From positions 49,599,926-49,663,925 of the forward strand of contig NC_056528.1 in assembly GCF_019175285.1 (NCBI RefSeq): a DNA stretch of 64,000 bases, in the 5' to 3' direction. The first letter of the stretch is position 1; every line of letters starts with the position of its first letter. Source of the stretch: Sceloporus undulatus. Lineage: Eukaryota > Chordata > Lepidosauria > Squamata > Phrynosomatidae. Positions 10,127 through 20,675 of the stretch are shown piece by piece. A program made the position numbers and the translations under genes. A model generated the notes under the pieces. It worked only from the letters and a program-made list of their open reading frames with translations. It was not told the DNA's origin and searched no databases.

Positions 10127-13100
10127 CTGGTCAAGAAAGAACCACCACCACTGTTAGGTTAAAGCTCTTGACATGTCACCAGTGCTAAATGCATTGTGTT
10201 GAACACTCAACTATACTATGGGGACCATGAATAGTCCAATAGTGTGTATACATCATTAATGGTCCAATAATTTTCAGTGCTGCAGGTATAGGAATGAGCT
10301 TTGGGAAATTTCATAATTACAGAGACCTGCCTCTAGATACATGATTCACTGCTCTGGCCTGATTTCCTTCTAAGCAGCCCCCACAAAATAAGACAAGTAC
10401 ATCTCTCCCTATTGAGAATGGTGGAATTATTCAATCCAATGCATAAGCAAAATGGCAGCCCTTGTAAAGAATTCCTTAGAAACTCATGAAAACAGCACAC
10501 GCCACACCTCTAGCAACCCTGTTCCTGCCACACACCTTTAGCACACTAAATGCAACTGCCTGAAGTGAGATTCAAGGATGTTTATCACACTATGCTCTTA
10601 AAGAGCTACTATTCCAGTGTGACTCCTCTAGCAGCCTCCTGTTGCATGCTGGGATTGGCAGTTTTAAGGAGCTGAACTTCTCTGCCTGAGAATTCTAAAT
10701 ACCCCTCCTTAAAACTGCCAATCCCAGCATGCAACAGGAGGCAGCTAGAGGAGTCACACTGGAATAGTACCTCTTTAAGAGCTCGTCTGATAAACACCTA
10801 AGTGTGTCCAACTGATTGTGCTTGAATTCTCTTTTTATGTTAAACATCAGGGATTTTACTAGGAAGGCAAAAGTAACAGAAGCGCACAGTGTACATACTT
10901 CAATCTTCTGTCCCAGAAGGCCGGTGTTCCAGGCACAATGGTTTTAATGAAGAACGGATTGCTTCCTTTGTTTTCTTCAAATCCACCAACTATGCTGAAT
11001 CCCCAACTCTCAGCGTTGCTTTTGTGCAAGATAATATCTTGGCAGCAGTGGAGGTGGCTGAAACAGAAAACACCATGAAGTCAGCGTATGTTCTTCCTTT
11101 TCCGGGTAGAACGGCCTGTTGCCAACCAGAACCACTCATAAGCAGAGGTCTATCAGTCACACGATTAACCTGTCTCCTACAATGTGAAAAAACAGAAGCC
11201 CTCTTTATCTAAAATGGAGAGAGAGTTCTCAGTCAGAATGAGCCACCTCTTTGAATCTCTTTGCCTAGCCTTCAGTATATTAACATATATCCACTACTTT
11301 AATTTTAACCTTGTATTATTCCCAAAAATAGAGTAACACCTTTATAAACAGTAATATAAATATTAGGAGGTAAAATAAAGCACAGCAGTCTCAAATATCC
11401 CTTCCTCTCTATTTTAAGTCCCACCAGAGCCAAAACCTAGGGACATCCAGGTCACAGAAAATAGAGAGGAGGGGGAAAAAGGCATTGGAGTTCCTTTCCT
11501 TTCACATATACACACTCCCTTAACTCTTTTAGCTTTGTCTTTCTTCTCTGTGAGAGGTTCGCTTGCATTTGGGCCTGCAAGAAATCAACCTTCTCCCTTC
11601 ATGCAGACTGAAAATAGAAAATGTCCTGGAAGACCTCCATCTCCACTCTTTTAGCACAATAATGTGGCCTCTCATCTTCCCACAACCACCAGCTTTGCAA
11701 ACATGTTTTGAGAATTAAAAAAAGCAAAAGGGGCCAAGAGGCAAATGCAATCCTTGGTTCATCATGACACTCATTCCATGTAAGGAGCTTTCTGTGCCTC
11801 GAAGTACGATTATCAACCGCATGAAAAGAAAGTGATGTGGAACATGACATGCTAACTTTCCAGCTTCTATGTCGAACCTGAATTATATCTTACTTTCAGG
11901 CAGGAGAAAGGAAGGAATACTGTAGTCTTTGAGTAAGCTAAATAACAAATGAAGGGCTGTGTTACTCTTGAGCACTCCTTGAAATCAATACAGTTATGAG
12001 TTCATTACCAACAGGAGCACTGCAACCTGGGGATCAAATTTCTGGTTTCTAATGGATTGTGTGTCAGGCAACAATGACTCTACTCAACCCTCAGGTTCTT
12101 TGATGGAAAGCAAACAACATGCTAGGAAAGGCAACTTTGCTCCCAGTGACTGATCAAACATGCAAACACTGGGACCTTTCTTTGTGATGGAGGCTGGTAT
12201 TAGACATAAGGCACTCTGTGTCCGTTGTGTGTTGTGTATAAACAAAAGAGCAAGATAAACAAAATCATGCACAAGAACTGAGTATTAAAGGGGGGGGGGG
12301 GCTGAAGCACATTCTCCGAAGTAAAACACATATATGTGCCCCAGAAGAACCACAATTCCACTACAAAACAGGCAGCAACATTCTCATCCTTCCCAAATTT
12401 CAATATTCTGTGACTGCTGCCAGTGTAACACTGTGTCTTGCAAAGACGGACTTAGACCTCTTACTCCCTCCTCTCTCCACAAAGTCACCCTTCTTTCCCT
12501 TAGTGTTAACCCAGTTTATAGCTACACAGGCATATACAGAATCCAGGAACTCACTGGAAACCACAATGGCTTTCTCTAATTTAAAAGAGAACAAAGATTT
12601 GCACTCAGGAAACCATTGAAACCCTGGTTTCCTGGATATCTAGGCCAACACACAAACCACTATGCTTTGCTGTCCCTCCTAAACCACTAAGCCACTCCTT
12701 CACCATTGCAAAACTATAATAAAAAAGGCAATATTGAAAAGAGCATCTACTTTTCCACACAGAGATCAGATGGTGGTGGCAATGGGAGGATGGTATTTTT
12801 GTAGGGATGACCCAGCCATTTTGTTCAACTTGCCACAGGAAAATGACTTCAGTTTCACCTAAACTGGAAGAAATGGCCTCAACATTTTAAAATAATCTCA
12901 AAATGCCACTCACTAATAAGCAAAAGTCATAAGTAAACAGTGCTCCATATTAGGTCACCCTCCAAAAGTTATGCGTTACTTCCAAGCTTTGTTCCAGAGG
13001 TAGGAGGAGGACAACTCAGTCTTCTGGTCCAGTGCTTCTCAAAGTAGCTAATGTGATGGACTGGCAAATCCCACCCACCTCCCATGTGCCAGGGACTGGT

Positions 13101-16100
13101 ACCATATTTGTTACTGTATTCACGTAGTTCCTGGTAACTAGCCATGGACCACCAGCCCATACTTTATAAGCTGGCATTGGTCTGTGAATCACCACTTTGA
13201 GTAGCTTGGCTCTGGATGTCCTGCATTGCGGTCCCCGATTCAGGAGAACACAGGTTTTCCTTCTCTCCTCTCTACCTTAAGCTCCCAGGGACATCAAACT
13301 ACAACTCACCTAGGTAATCCAAGCCACATGATCCAGAGAGGAGCCCAGCCGAACCCATTTTCCCTGCTTTCGGATGTCTCAGGAGAGTCAGACACCTTCT
13401 CAGGTATCCCAATTTCCAGAGCTTTCAAGGTCACTAAATGTAATGCTGCATTTGATTTCAGAGCGGAGACAGCTTCACTGTAGCTCAGGTGAGTCAGATC
13501 TATATTGTTGATGCTCAAAAGTATATCTCCTGTTGTATAAATTAAGAAAGACAGAATTGTAACCAGCCGTTTCTTTGAAAAGTGCACTTCTGTATTTGGG
13601 CCAGTAAGTCCTTTGCAGTTACATTAATGTATTATTACATAACCTTTTCTTCACTCAAAGCTGGTTCAAGGACAAAATAAGGACCTTCTACAGCTGGGAT
13701 GTGTGCAGCTGCCAGGGTTGGGGAACCATATTGCCCCAGCAGAGGACACTGGAGGACAGCCCGATTCCCAAACCCATCCATTCACCCCTGTGCTGCAAAT
13801 CCATCCCCCAAATTCTTAAACTGGTGGGGGGGGGTTGTTCGTTTGAATGTTCTGCAAAATTTTGCCCCCAAACATTCCCCCAAACATCAAAAGGATGATG
13901 GAGGTTCATTTTGCCGTACTTCCACCACCAGGCCATTTTATACCCAGAAGGTGATTTTCACAAAAGCCTCTCCTGGCCTTAGAACACAGAGAACCTGAAA
14001 TATGGCAAAATCATCCCACAAAAAATTGGGTTTATTTTCAGCGACAAGGGCTTGAAAAATGCTCTTAGGAGTGGACGCTCCCCACCTCTTGTTGTAAAAG
14101 CACTTACCTTTCCTAATTCTACCATCCCTGAAGAGGCATCCAACAGGCTGCACACTAGTCACATAAATGGGGAGCTTATTTTTAGCATCCCTTCCGCCTC
14201 CTATTGTTATTCCTAGAGATTCCTTTGGCTCCTTTTTAATAGTAACTGTCTTCTCCTGGTTGCTGTATCCTTGAGGGAGTGCCTACAATTGGGGGGAAGA
14301 GAAACAACAGGCTGTGCATCAATCACATATTCGCTAGTCCAAACAAGCCCTCGTATTATAAAGAAGGGTCTCTTTGAGCAAATTAGATGGTTTAATGTTT
14401 GAAGTGCTCACGTGACTTTTAAATAACTATGGCTGTTCACTGGTTTCCTTTTTTAATAAGGATAAATCTGAATGCAAAGAATAAGCAGCCTCACCAACAT
14501 GCAGCCCATCCTCACTGTTCCCAGCCAGGCTGCCCTGGCAATCCTGTTTTCTCAAGGCACCCCCAGAAATATCTTGGGGGAAACCGTGCCATCATAACTT
14601 GCATATTCTACTCTGAAAAACTGTCTTGTATTTTGACATTTGACAGCGTAACTACTCCCAATCCATGTGCCTGCATCTCAACTCTGTGGTTCCCATCGTG
14701 TGCACACCTTTTTCTTAAGCAGCTGTGTGATCAGATGTGATGATATGTTTGTAAATGTTTCCATGGAACAAGACCTGGGTGAGTAAGAAGAAGGAGGGAT
14801 GGCTGCTCTTAGGTGAGGGTTAGTTTTGTTTTCTTTTGGCAGAAAATATAATTGAGCATGTCTTTATTTCAAAAAGTCTCCAAATAGCCAAGGTATCGCT
14901 AAGAACGGCTGCTGGAAATGTTAATTCTGTGGGTGAATAGATCACATTCAGCCACCTGCAGTATTAGTTTAGTGTACATAAGGCAGGTGTGGCATATTTT
15001 ATCTACGTATGCTTCAAGCAATAGCACTGAGTAGATACACATTGTAGCTTAAATCCAATTGTTGGTTGTAAGACCCATTACATCAATGGAAATGTCTTAA
15101 GTATTGAACTGATTCCGCAATTGATTTAGTTAATTTACTTTAGTTGAGAAACCAGCCTGTAGATCCAATGTGATAAACTCAGTAAACAGGAGAAATGGAC
15201 CACTCATATGATAACAACTACAGTATACTACAACCACGTTCATTACATGACTCCCTTGAGAAGCCTCCCAAAAAATGCATAGTTGGTGCTTATTAAACAG
15301 ACTTTCATGTCTCATCAGCTGCAACTGCTTTTAAACCATCCAGGAATTCAACCATTGAGGAATAATTGTACTCATTACAATATAAAGCAAATGTTCCTGT
15401 TACTCCACCTGCTCCCTGGACCAAACACAATTCTTTGGCTGGCACTGCAAGTGAAGGATAAATGGTAGGAAACAAGCACTGTCTTCTCCCAATGTTATTC
15501 ATCCACAGACTGTGTTCAACATCTGAGCCCTGATTCATCTTCCACTCTTTGGAGGTATATTCAGTGGTAGCATGCCGCAGGGTCTTTGGCATAGTGGCAT
15601 CCAGATTGCAGCACTTCCTCCCAAACGATATGCCTCTGAGGAAGTAGACTTAAGTCTACGAAAGCTCATGTTGCCAACTTCTTTCTTTCAAGTTAGTCTC
15701 AAAGGTGCTACAAGATCGCACTACATACAGACTAACACAGCTATATCTTTGAATCCTCCCAAAAGAGTTTTGGTTGAATCTTCCTCTCTCAAATTTCAGG
15801 AAGAAGGCAAAGAATCCCCAGATTCTACTCTTCCAGGCCATAGGAAAAGAGATGTAAAAATGCAAAAAGATACAGAGGGAATGAATATTTTGCTTAAACA
15901 GCTTTTACGAGAGCAATAAACTGTCAAGTACTTCCTTTCGAAATTAAACACAGGAGGAAAATTCCCAGACTCTTCAAGAAGGGTTTCTTCACACAAATGG
16001 CAGCAAACTGCCTGGGATGGCCAATGAATGATCATTCATGTTCCCCTTTGAACAAAAGGAAATCTGTTGAGAGGGGGAAACAGAGTTCTCTGATAGAGAA

Positions 16101-19100
16101 GGCTAAATGTTTCACAGAACTTCAGTGCCCAGAATTCCCTGGCATTGAACTAGGGCTTTTAAAGTGGTGTCAAACTGAATTATTTCTGCAGGTAAATCCC
16201 AATTTTATCACTTGCTTTCCAATCTGTCCTCAAAAGAAATCAAGCTGATATCAAACCATAATATAATCTCAAGGCATACCTTCTGGTAGCTGGATTTTCG
16301 CCGATAGTGACTCCACTGAGGTTTCCTGCGAAGGCGCACAGGGCTTCCTCCATTGCTACTGCTGCTGCTGCTGCTAGTGTTGGATGTGCTGCCATCCTCA
16401 ACAGCATCATTGAGCGGCACACCGGCCTGACGGAGAACTACGAAGTTGACTCTTGCTTCACTAATCTGCACAAAAAGGCAAACAAATGAAGCTTAAAATG
16501 GAAATTTCAAAACAGGCAACTTCCAATTAATATACACCCAGAGTTTCAAAGCTCCTGGAGGGTGACTGGAAAAATTTTAATATGTATGCTGAAACTATTC
16601 TGACGCTTTTCAAGTTATTTTGCCACTGGGCAAAAAAAACAAGGAAGGGGGGGGGGGGGGGGAGGAACCCCCCTTTCTAGTCCCCCACATCAGGTTACTT
16701 AAGAAGCACTGAGCCACACCATAGTTACCTGGATTATCTGCGCAGCTGCTTCCGGCGTTCCCTGACGGAGGTCCTGGCCATTGATAGAAAGAACTTTATC
16801 ATTCTGCTTCAGTTTCCCATTTTTGGAGGCCAATCCTCCATCTAGCAGATCTAGAATAAAAATCCCAGGCTCATCTGTTTTCCTGATCAGTTTGATGCCA
16901 AGAGGCTCAGAGCGGTCTCTCTTTAGAAGGGTAACGTGGATCACCTCCTGGCTGATCGTCGGGCCAGAATCTGGGTGCCCTGTCCTGCCGATAAATCCTT
17001 TCTCTTGCAACACTATGAGGTGGAGCACAGCACAGGGCTGGCGGAGCAAGGAGACTGCCTGGAAGTGAGTCACGCTGCTAATGTTGACACCATTTATCTT
17101 GGAAAAGAACAAAAACAAACCAGCAATCAGAAGTACGTTTAGTGCATAGTATTTGTTGCCACCTTTCTCTAATGCAAGGCAACTATATGGAAGACAGGCC
17201 CAATTCCCCTCCTGATAAATCCTCCCCAGTAAGCTGCACCCCACTAGAGCAAGCCCAAATACTTCTTTTCCTCTGCAGTCCCTCTCAAAATGGCAACAGG
17301 AAGTGATCTCCATTTTAAGAGGGAATAATGAGGAAAATGGAAGTATTTGGAAATAAAACAGGATTCTGAAATTCTTGCAGAAATAGGGGTGTTTTCACTT
17401 TTTTTTTTTCATATGCCTGGGGTGCTTTCTGCATGGTTTTGGGGCAAACGTTGCCTGAAAAGCATGCTGAACCATTTTTTAAAAGGGGGGGGGGGGCTTC
17501 AGGGCCACAAAAGTGGGGTCTAGGGGCTGCATGTGACCCACGGGCCACAATTTGCTCACCCCTGCTTTAGTGGAGGGATGGGAATCATGTGGTCCTCCAG
17601 ACGTTAGGATTGTCTCAATCCATATTTTCATACATCTCTAATTTTTAATATTAGAGATGTACTAGTTATGGTGTGCCCTCTCTCTTCTCCTGACATCCTT
17701 CCAAAATTTGTGTCTGATAAATCAAATTAATCTTTTGCATTTTAATGGCACCCCATCAAATTGGTTAATGTCACCCCAGACCTCTTCATTATCACACACT
17801 TACCTCCAGGATATGGTCTCCGGGTGCTATTTTTCCATCTGCAGCAACAACTGAATCTGGAAGAACTTCTTGGACAACGATGTTGCCAAGAGGTGTATCT
17901 TTACCCCCAACTATCCGCATCCCAAGTTCTTCCTCAGGATCATCTCGATGAATTTCAATTGCATTTGTCTCCGCTATAAGACTAGTTCTTTGGGGTAAAT
18001 CTGATATGAAAAGAGGAAGCAGAAGCAACTCAGGTCCTGCATTCTTAAAGTGCTAGAGGACATCAGTTATTATTACACTGCTGAACACAGAAATCATCTT
18101 GAGAAAGAAATGTTACCTTCTTCACTCTCATCGAAGGCTGGATTAACCATACCAGGTTCTGGTGTCTCCAGAGATATCACAGCAGCTCCTGAGCTACCAG
18201 CCGCTGGGGATGACACTCCATTTGATATTTCGGGATCTTTCAGAGTATTTGCTTCCAGACGGGACAGAGAGTCTCCCTTCAGCTTAGAGCGAGGGTTCTT
18301 TTTCCTTTCCAACTGAGCTTTGTACTTCTTGAAACCAGGACACCTGCGTGAGAAGTCAAAAAGAATATCTGAAATACTTGCTCCACAGCACATTTAGCTA
18401 TATCTGAGTACTTAGTGAGATACTACAAGTACTCTCAGAGTCAAATTGGTCAACATGACTATCAAGTTTTTAGAAGAGGTGCTCCCTCAAACACTGACAA
18501 ATTTTTGCTTGCCACAGCATGTGATTTTCCTCATTTAGGTATCTTGTATTTAGCATGCCTTCATTTGTGATTGATCACTGGAAGGCTAACACAGGCTTGA
18601 TTTGCAAGTTTAATTGGTAAGACACCCATTTTTGAGGAAATCCACTGTGGAAGGATAAAAACCCAGTCGCTCGCAAGGCATGCACATTCCCTCTAATGTT
18701 CAGTTTATTCTCAGCCATGCAGCTTCTACATTTGGACTGGCAGTGTGGGAGTATTTAACTTTCTCATGCCAGCTTGGTGTAGTGGTTTGAGAGTTGGACT
18801 ACGATCTTGGCGACCAGGGTTCAATGTCCCGCTCAGCCATGGAAACCCATTTGGTGACCCTGGGCAAGTCACATGCTCTTAAACCCCCCAAAACCCTGTC
18901 CTCATAAGTTGGAAACAACCTGAAGGCACACAACAACATGCGCAATGCAAACTCCACTGTTAACTATAATAAAGTGATTAGTTTAATAAATGGAGGAACA
19001 GAGAAAGGGGAAATCCATATTAAAGTATTTGCTAATTGTTGTTTACAATGTATGCCTCTCTCTATTGCATACACAAGCACTGGCATCTGAAAAGGGCTAA

Positions 19101-19731
19101 AAGAGAATGGATACAAATACAAGTTAAGCATTACAGCTAAGGGGTATTTTAGGAGGCAAAAGGGATGCAGCACAGGGAATCCTGGAAGCAAAAACCAATG
19201 GATACCAAGGTCCCACTGCAAAATAAAATTCTTATTCACTGACAGAGAGACAAGGGAACCACAGAATAGAATACAAGCATATTTTTTCCCTTCTGTTGGG
19301 TCATCAACATATTATACACACCTGTTCTGTAAGTGAGCCTCAAGCTCGCACCGTTGCATAGTTTGCTTGCAGTCATCTTGAAAAGGGCAAAGGACAATGA
19401 GCTTGTCCAGCAGATTCCTCACTAAAAGGCTAGATTTCCGGCAATGCTGGAAAGACAGCTTTTTCCGATCCATAGGACAGAAGCTGTACTCTTGCATGAA
19501 GTTTTCGAGGCACTTAAAACAGTATGTGTGTCCACAAGGCGTGTCCATGGGCTGGAGCAAGGGCTGAAGGCAAATGTGGCAAGTCAGGTCATCATCCACT
19601 TCATCCTGAAAGTTGTAAAGGTGGTTGTCTGGCAAAGAGTGCGGCTGCCCACATTCGCCACAAAGCTCTCGGACTTTGGGAACTGGCTCTTCCCCCGTCG
19701 ACTTAGCCATGGCGTCCAACATCTGGTGCAT
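9991..19731 (-). CDS. LNX2: LNX2-like E3 ubiquitin ligase (RING plus four PDZ)
   Basis: Nine minus-strand exons join with every phase consistent into a 692-codon frame, close to human LNX2 (about 690). LNX proteins are cytoplasmic RING ligases that ubiquitinate Numb and bind membrane proteins through PDZ domains. The order is a Cys-rich N-terminus ([10 protein letters not shown]), a RING (about residues 50-88: [29 protein letters not shown]), a second Cys/His-rich segment ([17 protein letters not shown]), the Numb-type motif GMVNPAF, then PDZ1 (ELGMRIVGG), PDZ2 (PLGIKLIRK), PDZ3 (SLGITIGGG) and PDZ4 (SWGFSIVGG). The C-terminus is [33 protein letters not shown] and WPGSLV favour LNX2 over LNX1 (NPAY). 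Divergence is high for an orthologue, so a third LNX paralogue is possible. No broken exon was seen. It is convergent with the FIP1L1-like gene. Confidence 0.95.
10579..10797. mobile_element. Near-perfect palindromic MITE (about 220 bp)
   Basis: Two arms of about 80 bp are inverted copies of each other with few mismatches and surround a centre of about 40 bp. Outer ends are TGTTTATCA and TGATAAACA. Inner arms carry GTTGCATGCTGGGATTGGCA and its complement. It lies in the LNX2-like PDZ4 intron. Confidence 0.75.
10899..11057 (-). CDS. LNX2: LNX2-like coding exon 8 (PDZ4, first part)
   Basis: The acceptor is TTCTGTTTCAG|CCAC and the donor TTGAA|GTATGT. It encodes [20 protein letters not shown], then [20 protein letters not shown] and [13 protein letters not shown]. 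Confidence 0.94.
11058..13309 (-). other. LNX2-like intron 8
   Basis: This intron holds no recognisable gene or clear transposon. A 12-base G run is near 12290. Several long frames are ordinary noncoding sequence. Confidence 0.6.
13310..13529 (-). CDS. LNX2: LNX2-like coding exon 7 (PDZ3 end and linker)
   Basis: The acceptor is TATACAACAG|GAGA and the donor CCTAG|GTGAGT. It encodes [20 protein letters not shown] and a variable linker ending [13 protein letters not shown], which aligns with LNX2 WSPSWVMWLGLPS. Confidence 0.94.
14108..14282 (-). CDS. LNX2: LNX2-like coding exon 6 (PDZ3, first part)
   Basis: The acceptor is CCCAATTGTAG|GCAC and the donor AGGAAAG|GTAAGT. It encodes [20 protein letters not shown], then [20 protein letters not shown]. 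The corresponding LNX2 phrase is ITVKKEPHESLGMTVAGG. Confidence 0.94.
15625..15760 (+). mobile_element. Penelope-like repeat fragment with hammerhead-like core
   Basis: The core CTGAGGA (15636-15642) is followed by a perfect palindrome GTAGACTTAAGTCTAC (stem II), then GAAAG and CTCATG. The downstream part runs through AGTCTCAAAGGTGCTACAAG to ACAGACTAACACAGCTATAT, a widespread reptile repeat tail. Layout and short third stem match the hammerhead variants described for Penelope-like elements. It lies in an LNX2-like intron. Confidence 0.6.
16121..16195 (+). mobile_element. Half copy of the CAAAACACACTGCAGAAA fold-back MITE
   Basis: One arm only: GTGCCCAGAATTCCCTGGCA through TTTTAAAGTGGTGTCAAACT to ATTATTTCTGCAG. 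It is the right arm of the family seen complete at 38276-38495. Confidence 0.6.
16280..16465 (-). CDS. LNX2: LNX2-like coding exon 5 (PDZ2-PDZ3 linker, poly-Ser)
   Basis: The acceptor is TTTTTGTGCAG|ATTA and the donor CAGAAG|GTATGC; both ends are phase 0. It completes PDZ2 ([15 protein letters not shown]). A Ser-rich linker follows ([14 protein letters not shown], encoded by an AGC-type triplet run), then [17 protein letters not shown]. Confidence 0.9.
16729..17097 (-). CDS. LNX2: LNX2-like coding exon 4 (end of PDZ1, PDZ2)
   Basis: The acceptor is TTTTCCAAG|ATAA and the donor ATCCAG|GTAACT. It encodes [20 protein letters not shown] (PDZ1 end) and PDZ2 from [20 protein letters not shown] to [11 protein letters not shown], closely matching LNX2 PDZ2 (RTDEPGVFILDLLEGG). 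Confidence 0.95.
17804..18000 (-). CDS. LNX2: LNX2-like coding exon 3 (PDZ1, first part)
   Basis: The acceptor is TCATATCAG|ATTT and the donor CTGGAG|GTAAGT. It encodes [20 protein letters not shown], then [20 protein letters not shown] and PGDHILE. The ligand-binding loop is ELGMRIVGG. Confidence 0.95.
18117..18343 (-). CDS. LNX2: LNX2-like coding exon 2 (linker with NPAF)
   Basis: The acceptor is CTTCTCACGCAG|GTGT and the donor GAAGAAG|GTAACA. It encodes [20 protein letters not shown] and a low-complexity linker ending [15 protein letters not shown]. The NPAF site is the LNX2-type Numb PTB-binding motif. Confidence 0.92.
18767..18938 (+). mobile_element. Sauria-type SINE, nearly full length
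   Basis: The tRNA-derived head (GCCAGCTTGGTGTAGTGGTT, box-B-like GGTTCAATG) is followed by GGGTGACCC-type and GGGCAAGTCAC phrases. The 3' tail is GGAAACAACCTGAAGGCACA plus (CAA)n. Part of the middle is missing. Sauria SINEs share their tail with Bov-B LINEs. Confidence 0.85.
19322..19731 (-). CDS. LNX2: LNX2-like coding exon 1 (RING)
   Basis: It encodes [20 protein letters not shown], then [20 protein letters not shown] and PMDRKKL: a RING whose last zinc ligand is Asp, as in the LNX family. The donor is CAGAACAG|GTGTGT. ATGs occur at 19731, 19722 and 19707. The third (GACGCCATGG) has the best context, so the N-terminus may be 8 residues shorter. A 5' acceptor CTTCCTTCTAG at 19783 makes the exon 19322-19782. 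Confidence 0.95.
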
Positions 19732-20514
19732 TTACATCCGCGGAAGGACCAATCCTTTGGTGGTACCAAAGATACAGGATTGCTAGAAGGAAGAGGAGAC
19801 ATAAATTATTTCATTTATTGAAATGTTCACTGATCAGTAAAAGTAGTATCTGCTGACTGGCACAAATCCCGTCTCCAGGGGAAAGAGGTCGGTTTGCACT
19901 TCCACAGAGGAAGGAACTGACAAACCATCTCTGAATATTCCTTCCCTAAGAAAACCCTCAGAAAGTCATACACACATACAATACACTCAAGTTTAGAATG
20001 TTTCGGTATGTTAGTACTTACCTGAAACATTTGTTTGTAAAGCCATTCAAAATCCCTTCCAACTAATCCAGTTTCCCTCCCAGACTGATGTCACTCGGTA
20101 CATTTATGTCAATTGTGGAGCCTGCAATCCAATTCAAGACTTATTTTAAACCTACTGACAGATTTATTGCTTGACAATGACAAAGACGTCTGAGAAGGGA
20201 TGCTTATTAGCCTGGCAATTTTGCAACTGTCGTCTGTAGTATAAACAGACACATCGGGTTGCTTAAGTTTGGAATACTATCCAAATTGTTTCCCAAAACA
20301 ATTGCTCAAAGAGACTAAGAAGGCTAAAAAGTCAACTCCCGTCGCTGGGATTGGTGTGTGCTAACTAACACTCATTTGTTGACATTCTTGGAGATGCTAC
20401 TTGTCAAGAGCTTACTCACCTAACCTCTTATAAGATACATTTTTCTATCTCCTTGACTGAGATTGAAACATCTCTCTCCTTTTCACTTTGATAGTATTGT
20501 TTTAATTGTTATCC

Positions 20515-20675
20515 ACTTTGATATTTTACTGTACTATATTGTTGTTTTTATGGTTGTAATTTGCATTTGTATACTGTATATTGATACCGGACTGTAATCC
20601 CACCGGGAAAATATAAATAAAACATTTATTATTATTATTATTATTATTATTAGTAGTAGTAGTAGTAGTAGTATA
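20515..20675 (+). mobile_element. LINE 3' tail with (TTA)n(GTA)n microsatellite
   Basis: A 3' end ends in GGGAAAATATAAATAAAACA, followed by TTA repeats and then GTA repeats. A L2-type origin is probable but not proven. Confidence 0.5.

Noticed and set aside
16307-16489. Frames overlapping the LNX2-like poly-Ser exon on both strands
   Set aside because: They are shadows of the real exon 16280-16465, which is fixed by splice phase and PDZ2 continuity.
18767-18850. Possible tRNA gene (box A/B-like sequence, and similar at other SINE heads)
   Set aside because: These are heads of tRNA-derived SINEs. Each is followed by the SINE body and no clean cloverleaf is seen.
9991-19731. Assignment as LNX1 from the FIP1L1 neighbour alone
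   Set aside because: Protein signatures (NPAF, WLGLPS, WPGSLV, length 692) fit LNX2 better than LNX1 (NPAY, longer N-terminal linker).
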